Below are positions 54,729-63,335 of a stretch of 64,000 nucleotides of DNA, piece by piece. Position 1 is the stretch's first letter, and each line of letters begins with the position of its first letter. The notes under the pieces are model-generated. The model searched no databases. It saw nothing but the letters and a program-made list of their open reading frames with translations, and was not told the DNA's origin. This stretch comes from Parafrankia sp041008525 (GTDB taxonomy: Bacteria > Actinomycetota > Actinomycetes > Frankiales > Frankiaceae): assembly GCF_041008525.1 (NCBI RefSeq), contig NZ_JBFLUG010000012.1:1-64000 (forward strand), read 5' to 3'. The position numbers and the translations under genes were made by a program.

Positions 54729-55163
54729 TCAGGACGGCCGGTCGGCCGGCCCGCTCTTGATCGCCTCGACGAGCGCGCCGATCTTCTCGCCCGGCAGGCT
54801 CCGGGCCAGGTCCGCCTCGCTGATGATGCCGATGAGCCGCTTGTTGTCGATCACCGGCATCCGCATCACCCGGTGCGACATCATCTGGTCCAGCACCGTG
54901 TCCAGATCCGCGTCCGCGCGGACGTAGAGCGGACGGCCCTGCCCCAGCTCGCCGGCGCGCACCGAGTCCGGGTCCTTCCCCTCGGCCAGACAGTGGATGA
55001 CGATGTCACGGTCGGTGATGATTCCACCGAGCCGGTCGTCGGCACCGCAGATCGGCAACGCGCCGACCCCTAGGTCACGCATCATCCGGGCGGCGCTGGT
55101 CAGCGACTCGTCCGCACCGATGCACTGCGCGTCCCCGTGCATGATGTCCCGAGCTGTCGTCAT
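54729..55163 (-). CDS. Two-CBS-domain protein (Hrp1-like)
   Basis: 144 residues, ATG 55163 with GGGGGA upstream. Two CBS motifs: MTTARDIMHGDAQCIGADES ... GALPICGADDRLGGIITDRD, and GRPLYVRADADLDTVLDQMM ... RMPVIDNKRLIGIISEADLA. Length and layout match mycobacterial Hrp1 (hypoxic response protein 1), one of the most strongly DosR-induced genes. CBS pairs bind adenosyl ligands. Its place next to a DevR-like gene supports such control, though I see no clear DosR box. Confidence 0.92.
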   Translation of the reverse strand: MTTARDIMHGDAQCIGADESLTSAARMMRDLGVGALPICGADDRLGGIITDRDIVIHCLAEGKDPDSVRAGELGQGRPLYVRADADLDTVLDQMMSHRVMRMPVIDNKRLIGIISEADLARSLPGEKIGALVEAIKSGPADRPS

Positions 55164-55231
55164 GGCTGTTCCCCCTTTACGGTCCGTTTTGGTATACCCG
55201 CAGTAGTCACTGGCACACGGTTGGCCGCCAC

Positions 55232-56686
55232 TCACCCGGGGATTCCGGCGGCGAGGCGCCCGTTGCGGACCGTCTCGGCGAGGGAGGAGCCCTCCTCGGA
55301 GCACCTGAGCTCGATCAGGTCCGCCCACGTGTCGGCCGCGACAGTCGCGGCCTTGCTGCGGCGTCCGGCGTCCGACCAGGGCGCCTCGAGGATCACCGAG
55401 TCACCGTTCTCCAGGGCCTCACGTGCCCGGCGCAGCATCTCCCCGCACACCGCGTCGGCCGGCCCGGAGCCGCCGGTGCCGCCAGCGCCGCCAGCCGTCG
55501 GCACCCGCGTCGACACCGACGCCGACGCGGGTGCCGACGCGGGTGCCGCACCAGCCGGGTCGACGGCCAGCTCGCGGCGCACAGCCGCTGCCGACAGGAG
55601 CACCCAGCCGTCCTGGTCCGCGGCGAGGCGCCCGGCGAGCGCCGACCGCAGCGAATCCGGGGCCCCGCCGACCAGCACCAGCCGAACCCTCGCCCGGCGC
55701 AGATGCTCCCGTGCGAGGCCGACGAGGTGACGGGCCTGCCCCGCGGCGGACGCATCTCCGATGCGTGCTCGCACCGCCGACGCCCCCGCCCGGACGACGG
55801 CCCGCTGGGCCAGGTAGAACTGCGCCAGGGACGGCGGATGGGTCTCCCCCGCGAACTCGCCGAACCAGCCGAGGAAGCGCCGGGCCAGCTCCGGCGCACC
55901 GCGCAGCTCGAGGTCGACCGCGAGGACCGCCGCGTCCGCGAGGACGTCCCCGATGCGCCGGCTGTCGTCGGCGGGCACCCGGTCCAGCATCCGCGGGCCG
56001 TCGGGCATGCAGAAGATGTGCTCGGCCAGCAGGTTCCCGTGCCCGTCCCGGATTCGTCCCCGGGTCGCCCGCGCGTCGAACACCGCCGCCCGCCCGCACA
56101 GGTACCGCAGGCCCAGCCGGCCGATGTCGTCCACCTCGTCCGCCGCCAGCATGACGTGGCGGAACGGCGCCAGCGCGTCCGTCGCGGCGAGCCACCCGGC
56201 CTCGACGTCCGGCAGGCGACCGCGCGAGGCGATCTCCGCGGACGTCTCGCACCGCTCGTGGAAGGCGACGAGTGTGCGGGCGACGTCCCGCAACGGCTCC
56301 TCGACCGACTCCCTCCGGGCGAGGAGCTCGGACAGGCTGCGGTCGCCGGGCAAGCGGCGCATCACGACCATGTGCTCCACCGGTGTCCCGGTGTTGTCCC
56401 GAACATCGGCGACACCGAGGTACACGCCTGGGGCGAACGGACGGTTGCGCACGATCTCCGCCCGGCAGGCCGCTTCGCGCGCCTCCCGGCGGCGCAGATC
56501 CGCTCTGCCCGCGGGCGCCCGCTTCGGCATCTTGTAGACCCGGTCGGAGACGAAGAACAGGGTCGAGTGCGCGGTCTCGACAGTGGACATCGTCGGCGTG
56601 CCCACCCCGCCACCGCCCTTCGCCTCGCTCGGGGGCGGGAACGGCGCCACCCCGCCCCCGCGATCGGACGTTCCCGGCTGCGTCAC
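55232..56686 (-). CDS. Rv2004c-like protein: aminoglycoside phosphotransferase-type plus degenerate NTPase
   Basis: 484 residues. GTG 56686 has GAGGGAGG upstream. N-terminal half: FFVSDRVYKMPKRAPAGRAD, REAREAACRAEIVRNRPFAP, VYLGVADV, VEHMVVMRRLPGDRSLSELL, and IRDGHGNLLAEHIFCMPDGP, all typical of the APH-like family of which Rv2004c is a DosR-regulated member. The C-terminal half normally carries a P-loop kinase; here the site reads LVLVGGAPDSLRSALAG, without the GKS/T, so it cannot bind nucleotide normally. Located 68 bases from the CBS gene on the same strand, upstream of it. Confidence 0.88.
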   Translation of the reverse strand: MTQPGTSDRGGGVAPFPPPSEAKGGGGVGTPTMSTVETAHSTLFFVSDRVYKMPKRAPAGRADLRRREAREAACRAEIVRNRPFAPGVYLGVADVRDNTGTPVEHMVVMRRLPGDRSLSELLARRESVEEPLRDVARTLVAFHERCETSAEIASRGRLPDVEAGWLAATDALAPFRHVMLAADEVDDIGRLGLRYLCGRAAVFDARATRGRIRDGHGNLLAEHIFCMPDGPRMLDRVPADDSRRIGDVLADAAVLAVDLELRGAPELARRFLGWFGEFAGETHPPSLAQFYLAQRAVVRAGASAVRARIGDASAAGQARHLVGLAREHLRRARVRLVLVGGAPDSLRSALAGRLAADQDGWVLLSAAAVRRELAVDPAGAAPASAPASASVSTRVPTAGGAGGTGGSGPADAVCGEMLRRAREALENGDSVILEAPWSDAGRRSKAATVAADTWADLIELRCSEEGSSLAETVRNGRLAAGIPG

Positions 56687-56802
56687 CTGGGCCTCCCTCG
56701 GCTCGGAACGGACGGACCCATCTGGTGGGTGTGCCCGTCCCGAGCCGGGAACGACCGATCACACGGCTGGTGGATGCCGGCCGGAGCGCCGGTGGACGCC
56801 TG

Positions 56803-58068
56803 TCAGTGGCGATGTACCGGGATCATCCGGGCGCCCTGACCGGTCACCACCTGGCGGACGCCGCAGGGGTCGCTGCCGGTCGGCGCGCAGGGCTCGCACT
56901 CGGTCTCCACCGTGGCGTGCTCGACACCGTACTTCTCGGCGAGCACGGCCTTGACCCGGCCGGCGACCGCCCTGGCCTCCTCCAGTGTCGGATGCCCGGT
57001 GACCTCCACGTGGGCGCTCGCCGCGAAGACCCGGTCGGACAGGCCCCAGATGTGCATGTCGTGCACCCCGCGGACGCCGTCCACCGCCAGCACGTCACCG
57101 CGCACCGCCGACATGTCCAGGCCGACCGGCGTCGCCTCCAGCAGTACCCGCGACGACTGGGCGAGCAGCCGGAGTGCCTGCACGCCGATCAGCACCGCGA
57201 CGGTCAGCGACAGCGCCGGGTCGAGCCAGTACCAGCCGTCGGTGAGCCAGATGACGAGGCCGGCCACGGCCACGGCCACCGACACGAGGGCGTCCGCGGC
57301 GAGGTGGATGACCGCGGCCCGGGTGTTGAGGTCACCGTGCCGCTCGTGCACGAACAGGGCGCTCGCCCCGTTGCCCACGGAGGCGACGAGCGCCACGGCG
57401 AGCACCGCCAGCCCGTCGATCGGCCGCGGATGAGCGAGCCGGCCGACCGCCTGCACACACACCAGTGTGGTCACCACGAGCACGCTGGCCGCGTTCGCCT
57501 GCGCGGCGAGGACGGGCCACCGCAGCCCGCCGAAGGTACGGGTCGCGGACGGCTCCTGCCGCGCCAGTCTGATCGCGACCAGCGCAAACGCCACTCCGGC
57601 GGCGTCGGCCAGGTTGTGCGCCGCGTCCGCGAGGAGCGCGACCGAGCCGACGATCAGCCCGGCGGCGAACTGCCCCACGACGATCCCGATGTTCAGCCCG
57701 GTGGCGACCGCCAGCCGCCGGAACTGGGACTGCGGGCTGCGGGGGACGTACCCGTCACCCGCATGCTCATGACCCCCGTGCCCGTGTCCGCCGTGCCCGT
57801 GCCCGTGGTCGTGGCCCGCGGGCTCGGCGTGGGTGCGAGCGGCATGGGTGCGGCGGACCTGGCGCGGGACGCGACCGTGACCGGATCTGTCAGCGTGGCC
57901 GCGACCGGCGCCATGATCGTGATCGTGACCGGTGCCATGGCCGTCGTGGTCGTGGTCGTGGTCGTGGTCATGGCCGTGGTCGTCGTCAGGGCTGTGGTCG
58001 CGAGCAGGGTCGTCACGCGGGGCCTGGCCATCGCCCTGCCCGGGCCCACGGCCGCTGGCCGCGCTCAA
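56803..58068 (-). CDS. Cation diffusion facilitator transporter with His-rich N-terminus
   Basis: 421 residues. After about 105 residues rich in His/Asp/Gly (HGHDHDHDHDHDGHG and others) come six helices: NIGIVVGQFAAGLIVGSVAL, ALLADAAHNLADAAGVAFAL with the HNxxD metal motif, and HLAADALVSVAVAVAGLVIW with HxxxD. A C-terminal cytoplasmic domain has VRGVHDMHIWGLSDRVFAAS. Typical zinc/divalent metal exporters of the CzcD/ZitB group. TTG at 58068 overlaps the regulator's stop by four bases. The His-rich tail probably buffers metal. Confidence 0.92.
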   Translation of the reverse strand: MSAASGRGPGQGDGQAPRDDPARDHSPDDDHGHDHDHDHDHDGHGTGHDHDHGAGRGHADRSGHGRVPRQVRRTHAARTHAEPAGHDHGHGHGGHGHGGHEHAGDGYVPRSPQSQFRRLAVATGLNIGIVVGQFAAGLIVGSVALLADAAHNLADAAGVAFALVAIRLARQEPSATRTFGGLRWPVLAAQANAASVLVVTTLVCVQAVGRLAHPRPIDGLAVLAVALVASVGNGASALFVHERHGDLNTRAAVIHLAADALVSVAVAVAGLVIWLTDGWYWLDPALSLTVAVLIGVQALRLLAQSSRVLLEATPVGLDMSAVRGDVLAVDGVRGVHDMHIWGLSDRVFAASAHVEVTGHPTLEEARAVAGRVKAVLAEKYGVEHATVETECEPCAPTGSDPCGVRQVVTGQGARMIPVHRH

Positions 58069-58547
58069 GGGTCCGACCGTTCCGGGAGGCCACGATCCGC
58101 ACCCGCCGCGGCGGGTGCGGGGATGCCGACGGGCAGGATGCCCGAGCCGACAAGCTCGCCGGTACGGCCGCGGAAGTCGCTGACCGGGCCGTCGTCCCGG
58201 CCGCTGTAGGGATCGCCGTCATGCCCGTCGGCCCCGTCGGGGTGGGCGTGGTCGGGATCGACGGCCAGCACCACGCTGAGCAGGTCGTCGAGCGCGTGGG
58301 CGAGCGCGCCGTCCGCCAGCTCGTACCGCAGGCGCCGGCCTTCGGACACCGCGACCACCAGGCCGCAGCCCCGCAGGCAGGCGAGATGGTTGGACAGGTT
58401 CGTACGGCTCACCGAGAGGATGTGGGCGAGTTCCGTCGGGTAGGCGGGACCCTTGCGCAGCACCAGGAGCAGCCGCGCCCGGGTCGGGTCGGACAGCGCG
58501 TGCCCGAATCTCGCCAGGACCTCTCCATGCGCGACAAGTTTCACCAT
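58065..58547 (-). CDS. ArsR/SmtB-family metal-responsive repressor
   Basis: 160 residues from ATG 58547. Winged helix: MVKLVAHGEVLARFGHALSD, PTRARLLLVLRKGPAYPTEL, SVSRTNLSNHLACLRGCGLV (recognition helix), VSEGRRLRYELADGALAHAL. The C-terminus is Asp/His rich (VDPDHAHPDGADGHDGD) and can bind metal. Resembles CmtR-type sensors (Cys in LACLRGC). Translationally coupled to the transporter, so very likely its repressor; operator probably in the upstream 58548-58575. Confidence 0.92.
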   Translation of the reverse strand: MVKLVAHGEVLARFGHALSDPTRARLLLVLRKGPAYPTELAHILSVSRTNLSNHLACLRGCGLVVAVSEGRRLRYELADGALAHALDDLLSVVLAVDPDHAHPDGADGHDGDPYSGRDDGPVSDFRGRTGELVGSGILPVGIPAPAAAGADRGLPERSDP

Positions 58548-58622
58548 GCACTGAACAGTACAGCGCATGCTGACGTCAGGCGACCCTGAACAATCGCCCA
58601 CCGCCGGTGACCATGGTCTGGC

Positions 58623-58654
58623 GTGCCGGCGTGCCGGCGTGCCGGCGTGCCGGG
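58623..58654. repeat. Four tandem copies of an 8-bp unit
   Basis: GTGCCGGC repeated four times between the ArsR-type gene and the hydrolase gene. Too short to say more; GC-rich slippage is likely. Confidence 0.7.
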
Positions 58655-58684
58655 CCGAAGGCCAGCCGGCGGTGGCAGCCGACC

Positions 58685-59305
58685 TCAGTCCGCGATGAGG
58701 CCCTCGATGAAGAGCAGCACCCGGGCCGGGACGCAGCGGCGGCCGGGCCCGGCGAGCACCGCGTGGCTGCCCGGGACCACCGCCAGGTCCGCCCGCGGAG
58801 CCGTGCGGGTCGTCATCCGTACCAGCGGCAGCGGACTGATCTGGTCATCTCGGCCGTGCAGGAGAAGGATCGGCATGTCGGGCAGCGCCCGCGGCGGCGG
58901 ATCGGCGACGGGTATCCCCGCGACGGGCACATGGAGCAGCGGCAGGCCGAGCAGTACCAGCCCGTCCGGCCGCAGTGCCGGCGAACCCGCCATCGCCAGG
59001 ACCGCGAGCGCCCCTGCGTCCGAACCGAGCAGGACGAAGGGCACGCCCGGCCGGCGGGCCTCCCCCACCGCCCGGGCCGTACTTCCGGCCCCGCTCACTG
59101 CCGCACCACTCCCACCCGGGACGACGCTCGCGGTGTAACCGTCGAGTGCGAGCCGCCGGGCGAGCCACTCGTAGGGCTCCGGGTTCTCACCCCGCCCGGT
59201 CAGCATCACCACCACGGCCCGGACAGCCTCACCGGTCGGGTGAACATCCGGGCCCGGGCCACCTTCGGTGAGCCGAGGGCTGATCGTCGCGGTCGAGGAC
59301 GTCAT
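58685..59305 (-). CDS. Alpha/beta hydrolase-like protein
   Basis: 206 residues, ATG 59305 with GGAGGA upstream. AVVVMLTGRGENPEPYEWLA gives the first strand and oxyanion region; the nucleophile elbow is FVLLGSDAGALAVLAMAG, which deviates from GxSxG (Leu-Gly-Ser-Asp-Ala); Asp in LLLHGRDDQISPLPLVRM and His in VVPGSHAVLAG. So a small hydrolase of dienelactone hydrolase type, perhaps with low activity. It is not coupled to neighbours. Confidence 0.75.
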   Translation of the reverse strand: MTSSTATISPRLTEGGPGPDVHPTGEAVRAVVVMLTGRGENPEPYEWLARRLALDGYTASVVPGGSGAAVSGAGSTARAVGEARRPGVPFVLLGSDAGALAVLAMAGSPALRPDGLVLLGLPLLHVPVAGIPVADPPPRALPDMPILLLHGRDDQISPLPLVRMTTRTAPRADLAVVPGSHAVLAGPGRRCVPARVLLFIEGLIAD

Positions 59306-59528
59306 GAAAGCCGTGTCCTCCTTGTCTGGCGCTCCGTTGCGCCGTCACGGCCCACCGCGGGGCATGACACTCACACCACCGTGCGAGCGTAGATCCATGA
59401 GGCCAGGCACACTATCCCCCGGCCGATGGCCCCGGCCCGCACCCCCATGACGATTGTTCGTGTCCGGCGGACGACACCGCCCCGGACGCGCCAGACCCGC
59501 CCCCTCGGCGTCGGAACGCTCCCGAACC

Positions 59529-60011
59529 TCAGCTCTCGTGGATCTGCTGCGCGAGATAACTCGTCGCGCCGAGCTGCTCGATCAGCGTGAGCTGGGCGTC
59601 CAGCCAGTCGATGTGCTCCTCCTCGGAGACGAGGATCTTCTCCAGCAGGACGGCGGAACCGACGTCGTTCTTCGAGCGGCACAGCGCGATCCCGCCGCGG
59701 AGCAGCTCGACCGCCTCGTCCTCCTGGGAGCGGTCGGTGGCCAGCTGCTCCGGCACCGTCTCACCGATGCGCAGGGAATGCAGCCGCTGCAGGTTGGGCA
59801 GTCCGTCCAGGTAAAGCACCCGCTCGATCAGCTGGTCCGCGTGACGCATCTCGTCAATGGACTCGTGGTAGTAGTAGTCGGCAATTCTGAGATATCCCCA
59901 GTTCTTCTGCATCCGCGAATGCAGGAAGTACTGGTTGATGGCCGTCAGCTCGTTCGTCAGTACCTTGTTCAGCAGATCGATGATGTCTTTGTCGCCACGC
60001 ACGGTCGCCAT
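59529..60011 (-). CDS. bfr: Bacterioferritin
   Basis: 160 residues. Stores iron in a 24-subunit shell. NELTAINQYFLHSRMQKNWG (Glu21, ferroxidase), ESIDEMRHADQ with Glu54 and His57, and Met55, equivalent to the heme-binding Met52 of E. coli Bfr; LVSEEEHIDWLDAQLTLIE gives the second Glu/His set. GAAGGCGAG precedes the ATG at 60011; ORF extension to 60077 is not needed. Two iron-box-like sites lie about 280 bases upstream (60293-60331), hinting at IdeR-type control. Confidence 0.95.
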   Translation of the reverse strand: MATVRGDKDIIDLLNKVLTNELTAINQYFLHSRMQKNWGYLRIADYYYHESIDEMRHADQLIERVLYLDGLPNLQRLHSLRIGETVPEQLATDRSQEDEAVELLRGGIALCRSKNDVGSAVLLEKILVSEEEHIDWLDAQLTLIEQLGATSYLAQQIHES

Positions 60012-60577
60012 CTCGCCTTCACTCCTCGTCCCTACGCACCGCCCGGCCGCGGGCACGGCGCCCCCGCGGCCGGGCACGACCCGAGGGGCCAGGCCGCCGC
60101 AGGATCAGCCGTCCGCGCAGGTCCCGCCTCAGCCGCACCGCGGGATGGGTACCCGGACCGTCGCCGGGCACCCGTCCCGCGGCGAGCCGGACCGGTCGCC
60201 GCACACCGTTATTCGTCCAGGAAACAGGAAATCACACTGTCGGGCGAAACGCATAACGACAAGGTGGCCGCGAAGCTCACACCGGCGCCCGTTTAGGCTA
60301 GCCTGTCCTCAGTTAGGGAAGGCTCCACTGACCGCCCTCGACGGCGGTGCGCCGGTACCGGATTCACGGCACAGAACCGGTGAAACGCCCCGGTCAACGC
60401 ATCGGAACGGGCGTGTTCACCCGCTGTCCTTCAATCACCCGCCCGGCCTCGCCGTCATCCATCGTGGCGTGTGGCACGTGGCAACCAGAGACCGACGGCA
60501 GCGCAACGTAGGGTCCGGGCGACCCTGCGCGTGGAGGCGGTCCCGCGGAACCCTGTCGAGAACCTGGAGTGCTCCCG
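60012..60577. other. Intergenic region between bfr and a membrane protein
   Basis: 566 bases shared by two divergent genes. Contains two DtxR/IdeR-like sites (separate entry). No convincing gene; open frames on both strands look like chance. One stretch (60215-60310) is less GC-rich than the surroundings. Confidence 0.55.
60293..60331. promoter_or_regulatory. Two DtxR/IdeR iron-box-like sites in tandem
   Basis: Positions 60293-60311 and 60313-60331 each match about 13 of 19 bases of the consensus TTAGGTTAGGCTAACCTAA; both start TTAGG and are spaced 20 bases start to start, so on about the same helix face. The first holds a palindrome AGGCTAGCCT. They could control bfr (activation from a distance) or the membrane protein gene at 60578. 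Confidence 0.5.
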
Positions 60578-61816
60578 ATGCGACGTGGCGCGGATGTGAG
60601 CGCCGCCCTGTTCGTCTGGTGCGCGCTGGCCAACGCGCTGGGGATCGCCGGCCTGGCGCGGGTGTTCGGCTACCCGGGCGTCCTGAACACCCCCGCCGCG
60701 GCGACCCTCGCCGACCTGGGGGCGCGGGAGCGCACGCTCGTCCCCTGCGTCCTGCTCACCGCCACCGCCGCGTTCCTGCTCGTGCCGCTGACCGCGCGGA
60801 TCGTCCGGGCACGCCCGGAGCTGCACGGCGCCCGCCGCAGCCGGTGGCTCCTGCTGTGCACCGGTCTGGCCACGAGCACCGTCCTGATCTTCGGATGGTC
60901 CCTGTGGCTGGTCGGGGTGCCGCTGCTGGCGCACCCGCCGGGCGTGACCGGCCGGCTCGACCCCAATGTGATCACCTTCGATCTGCTGCGTGTCATCGCC
61001 GGAGTGCTGTGCGGCGAGACTCTCGGCCCGCTGCTGCTGGCCGGCTGGACGATGCTCGTCGCGACCCGTTTCGTCGCCGTCGTCCTCGACGGCTGGTGGC
61101 CGTTCGGCCCGCTGCGCCCGGTCGGTCGGGCGATGCCCCACCGTGACGGCGCGTTCGGCCGGTTCGTCGCGGTCGCCGGCGCCTGGACGGACTGGTTGCG
61201 CCTGCGAGGCCTGCTGTGGTCCCGACCGGCTCTCGTCGGCGGTGGTGTCGGCTGCGCGGTGCTGCTCGTCGCCGGAGCAGCGTCCACGGTCGGGCTGATC
61301 CCCGCCGCACCGCTGCCGGTCCTCGCTCGGATGGTGTGGAGCCTCTGGCTGGCCGGGGTGGGTGTCGCGGTCTGGACGTCCCGGACGCAGTTCCCGGTCG
61401 CGCTCGGCGCGCGGCCCCGGATGACCGGTCGGGCAGGCGGGGCGCGGGCAGGCAGGCGGCCCCAGCCCTCCGAGCGGCTTCCCTACCGCTACGACGCCTA
61501 CCGCCAGGCCATCCGGCAGAACGCGGAGCGGCTCCGGGCCGCCGAGCGGCGCTCCGGCCATCCCACGGCGGCGGCCGCCGGGGACGACGCCGTCACCGTG
61601 GCCGGCGACGAGGTGATCCTCGACGGCGCACGGCGGAACCCGGCATCAGCCCCGCCCTCGTCCTCCGGCCTCTCCAGCAGCTCCGGCAACTCCGGCAGCT
61701 CCGGCAGCTCCGGCGCCTCGGAGTCCCCCGCGGGTGAGGAGCTCGACCCGCCGACCGAGATCGTCAGTTCCCCGCCGGGCTCTGAGCACCCTGGAGCCGG
61801 GGCGTCGGACCCCTAG
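60578..61816 (+). CDS. Integral membrane protein, unknown
   Basis: 412 residues. About seven hydrophobic helices in residues 1-275 (LFVWCALANALGIAGLARVF, LLLCTGLATSTVLIFGWSLW, LLRVIAGVLCGETLGPLLLA, GVGCAVLLVAGAASTVGLIP), then a long polar, Ser/Gly-rich tail (about 345-412) with SSGNSGSSGSSGASESP. ATG 60578 with GGAG 11 bases upstream; GTG 60569 is closer than usual. Family not recognised. It starts 247 bases after the iron-box-like pair. Its 3' end overlaps the convergent CoA-transferase gene. Confidence 0.65.
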   Translation: MRRGADVSAALFVWCALANALGIAGLARVFGYPGVLNTPAAATLADLGARERTLVPCVLLTATAAFLLVPLTARIVRARPELHGARRSRWLLLCTGLATSTVLIFGWSLWLVGVPLLAHPPGVTGRLDPNVITFDLLRVIAGVLCGETLGPLLLAGWTMLVATRFVAVVLDGWWPFGPLRPVGRAMPHRDGAFGRFVAVAGAWTDWLRLRGLLWSRPALVGGGVGCAVLLVAGAASTVGLIPAAPLPVLARMVWSLWLAGVGVAVWTSRTQFPVALGARPRMTGRAGGARAGRRPQPSERLPYRYDAYRQAIRQNAERLRAAERRSGHPTAAAAGDDAVTVAGDEVILDGARRNPASAPPSSSGLSSSSGNSGSSGSSGASESPAGEELDPPTEIVSSPPGSEHPGAGASDP

Positions 61817-63302
61817 GTGGCCGGGGCGCGCGCCCAGCATGGTCCGACGGGCGGCGTGGTGGGTGCACCGGGCTGTGCTGCCCGGCCTGGTGCACGGTCC
61901 ATCCGGCCTCGTCCGAGCCGGCGACCGACCACTCCCCCGCGGGCCATGGCGTCGGGGATGTGGCATGGCCCGAGTCGGGGTGGGGGCGGGGATGTGTCCC
62001 GGGGTGCGGGTCGGGGCCCTGGTGTGGCCTGGCGACGAAGCCGGCCACGTCGCGCAGGGCGACGTCCACCAACGCCCCGATGCCGCCCGCCCGGCACAGC
62101 GCCACCGCCATGGCGGCATGCAGCCCGGTGAGGGGGTCCGCGATGGCATCGCCGCAGAACACCGGCACCGGCCCGCCGGGGGGTGTCCGGTCCCAGGCGA
62201 CCAGTCCGCCCGCGACCGCCGCGTCGTCGCCGAACGCGACCGGGCCCGCACCGGGACCGGCGGCGCAGGCGTGGCGCCCATAGCCGGTGATGCTGAGCCA
62301 GATCCGCCCGGCGCGGGCCGCGACCCAGCGGTCGGCGTCCAGGCCGAGCTGGGCCAACGCCCGCGGGCGGGAGCCCTCGATCACCACGTCGGCCCGCTCG
62401 ACGAGCTGGCGCAGCCCGGCGCGGCCGGCGGCGCTGGTGAAGTCGAACCGGGTGCTCTCGTGGCCGGTGTGCAGCCACCGGTAGAAGTCCGGGTTGCCCA
62501 GGCGTGCCCCGTCCGGGCGGTGGGTGCTCTCCACCTTGACCACCCGCATGCCCATCCGCCCCAGCAGGTGTGCGGCCAGGGGCCCGGCCCACAGCGACGA
62601 CAGGTCGACCACCAGCGGCCGGGGCCGGTCGCCGACCGGGACGGGCGCCGCGCGGCAGGCACCGAACACCCGGACAGGCGCCGCGACCGCCGCCCCTGCC
62701 GCTCCCGCGGGGGGCAGCGGGGCCAGCGGCAGGCCGAGCAGCCAGGCACGTTCGGTCAGGTCCCGGGTGCCGTGGCTGGGCAGCGCGGCGGTGACCGCCG
62801 CCCAGACGTCGTCCTCCGGCGCACCGGCGCCGGCATCGAGGTGCTCCGCGGCGAGGATCTCCGCGGGCGCGGCACCGAGCAGGGCGGGGACGGCGTCCAC
62901 GTCATCGGGGCGGGGCAGGTTCACCGCGACCCAGCCGTCGGCGGCCCGCAGCAGCCGGCAGCTGCCGTTCGCGGAGACCGCGCCGCCCCGGCGCAGGCCG
63001 AGCAGGGCCGCCCGGCCGCCCAGCAGCTCGGGAACGTCCACCGCCACCGGCGCACCCAGCGCGGCCGACGCGGCGCCCAGCAGGTCGGCGGCAGCGCGGG
63101 CACGGGCGAGCACCGGCGCGTCCGGCACCGTCGGCGGATGGCCGGGCCGGCCGGTGAGCCACATCAGCCCGGACCGCGCCCAGTCGAGGGCGGCATGCTC
63201 CTCGCCGGGCGGCTCTGAAGCCGGCAGTGACGGCGAAGGGGGTATCGGGAGACCGACCGCGCGCAGGGCGTCGGCGAGCTCGGCGGCGCAGGTGCCACTC
63301 AC
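61764..63302 (-). CDS. CaiB/BaiF (family III) CoA-transferase-like protein
   Basis: 512 residues, GTG 63302. N-terminal 200 residues hold a partial CoA-transferase-like half (VAVDVPELLGGRAALLGLRR); the second half has the family core: PLVVDLSSLWAGPLAAHLLG, GMRVVKVESTHRPDGARLGN, FDFTSAAGRAGLRQLVERAD, VVIEGSRPRALAQLGLDADR, VFCGDAIADPLTGLHAAMAV. In true enzymes an Asp in the ENFRPG-like region forms the CoA ester; here that area reads VIEGSRPRA, so the catalytic Asp may be absent. Function therefore uncertain. Its C-terminal 70 residues are Pro/His-rich. Confidence 0.82.
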   Translation of the reverse strand: MSGTCAAELADALRAVGLPIPPSPSLPASEPPGEEHAALDWARSGLMWLTGRPGHPPTVPDAPVLARARAAADLLGAASAALGAPVAVDVPELLGGRAALLGLRRGGAVSANGSCRLLRAADGWVAVNLPRPDDVDAVPALLGAAPAEILAAEHLDAGAGAPEDDVWAAVTAALPSHGTRDLTERAWLLGLPLAPLPPAGAAGAAVAAPVRVFGACRAAPVPVGDRPRPLVVDLSSLWAGPLAAHLLGRMGMRVVKVESTHRPDGARLGNPDFYRWLHTGHESTRFDFTSAAGRAGLRQLVERADVVIEGSRPRALAQLGLDADRWVAARAGRIWLSITGYGRHACAAGPGAGPVAFGDDAAVAGGLVAWDRTPPGGPVPVFCGDAIADPLTGLHAAMAVALCRAGGIGALVDVALRDVAGFVARPHQGPDPHPGTHPRPHPDSGHATSPTPWPAGEWSVAGSDEAGWTVHQAGQHSPVHPPRRPSDHAGRAPRPPRGPTPRLQGAQSPAGN

Positions 63303-63335
63303 CCGGTACCCCGGGGCCGGGGGAAGGGCCGGCGG

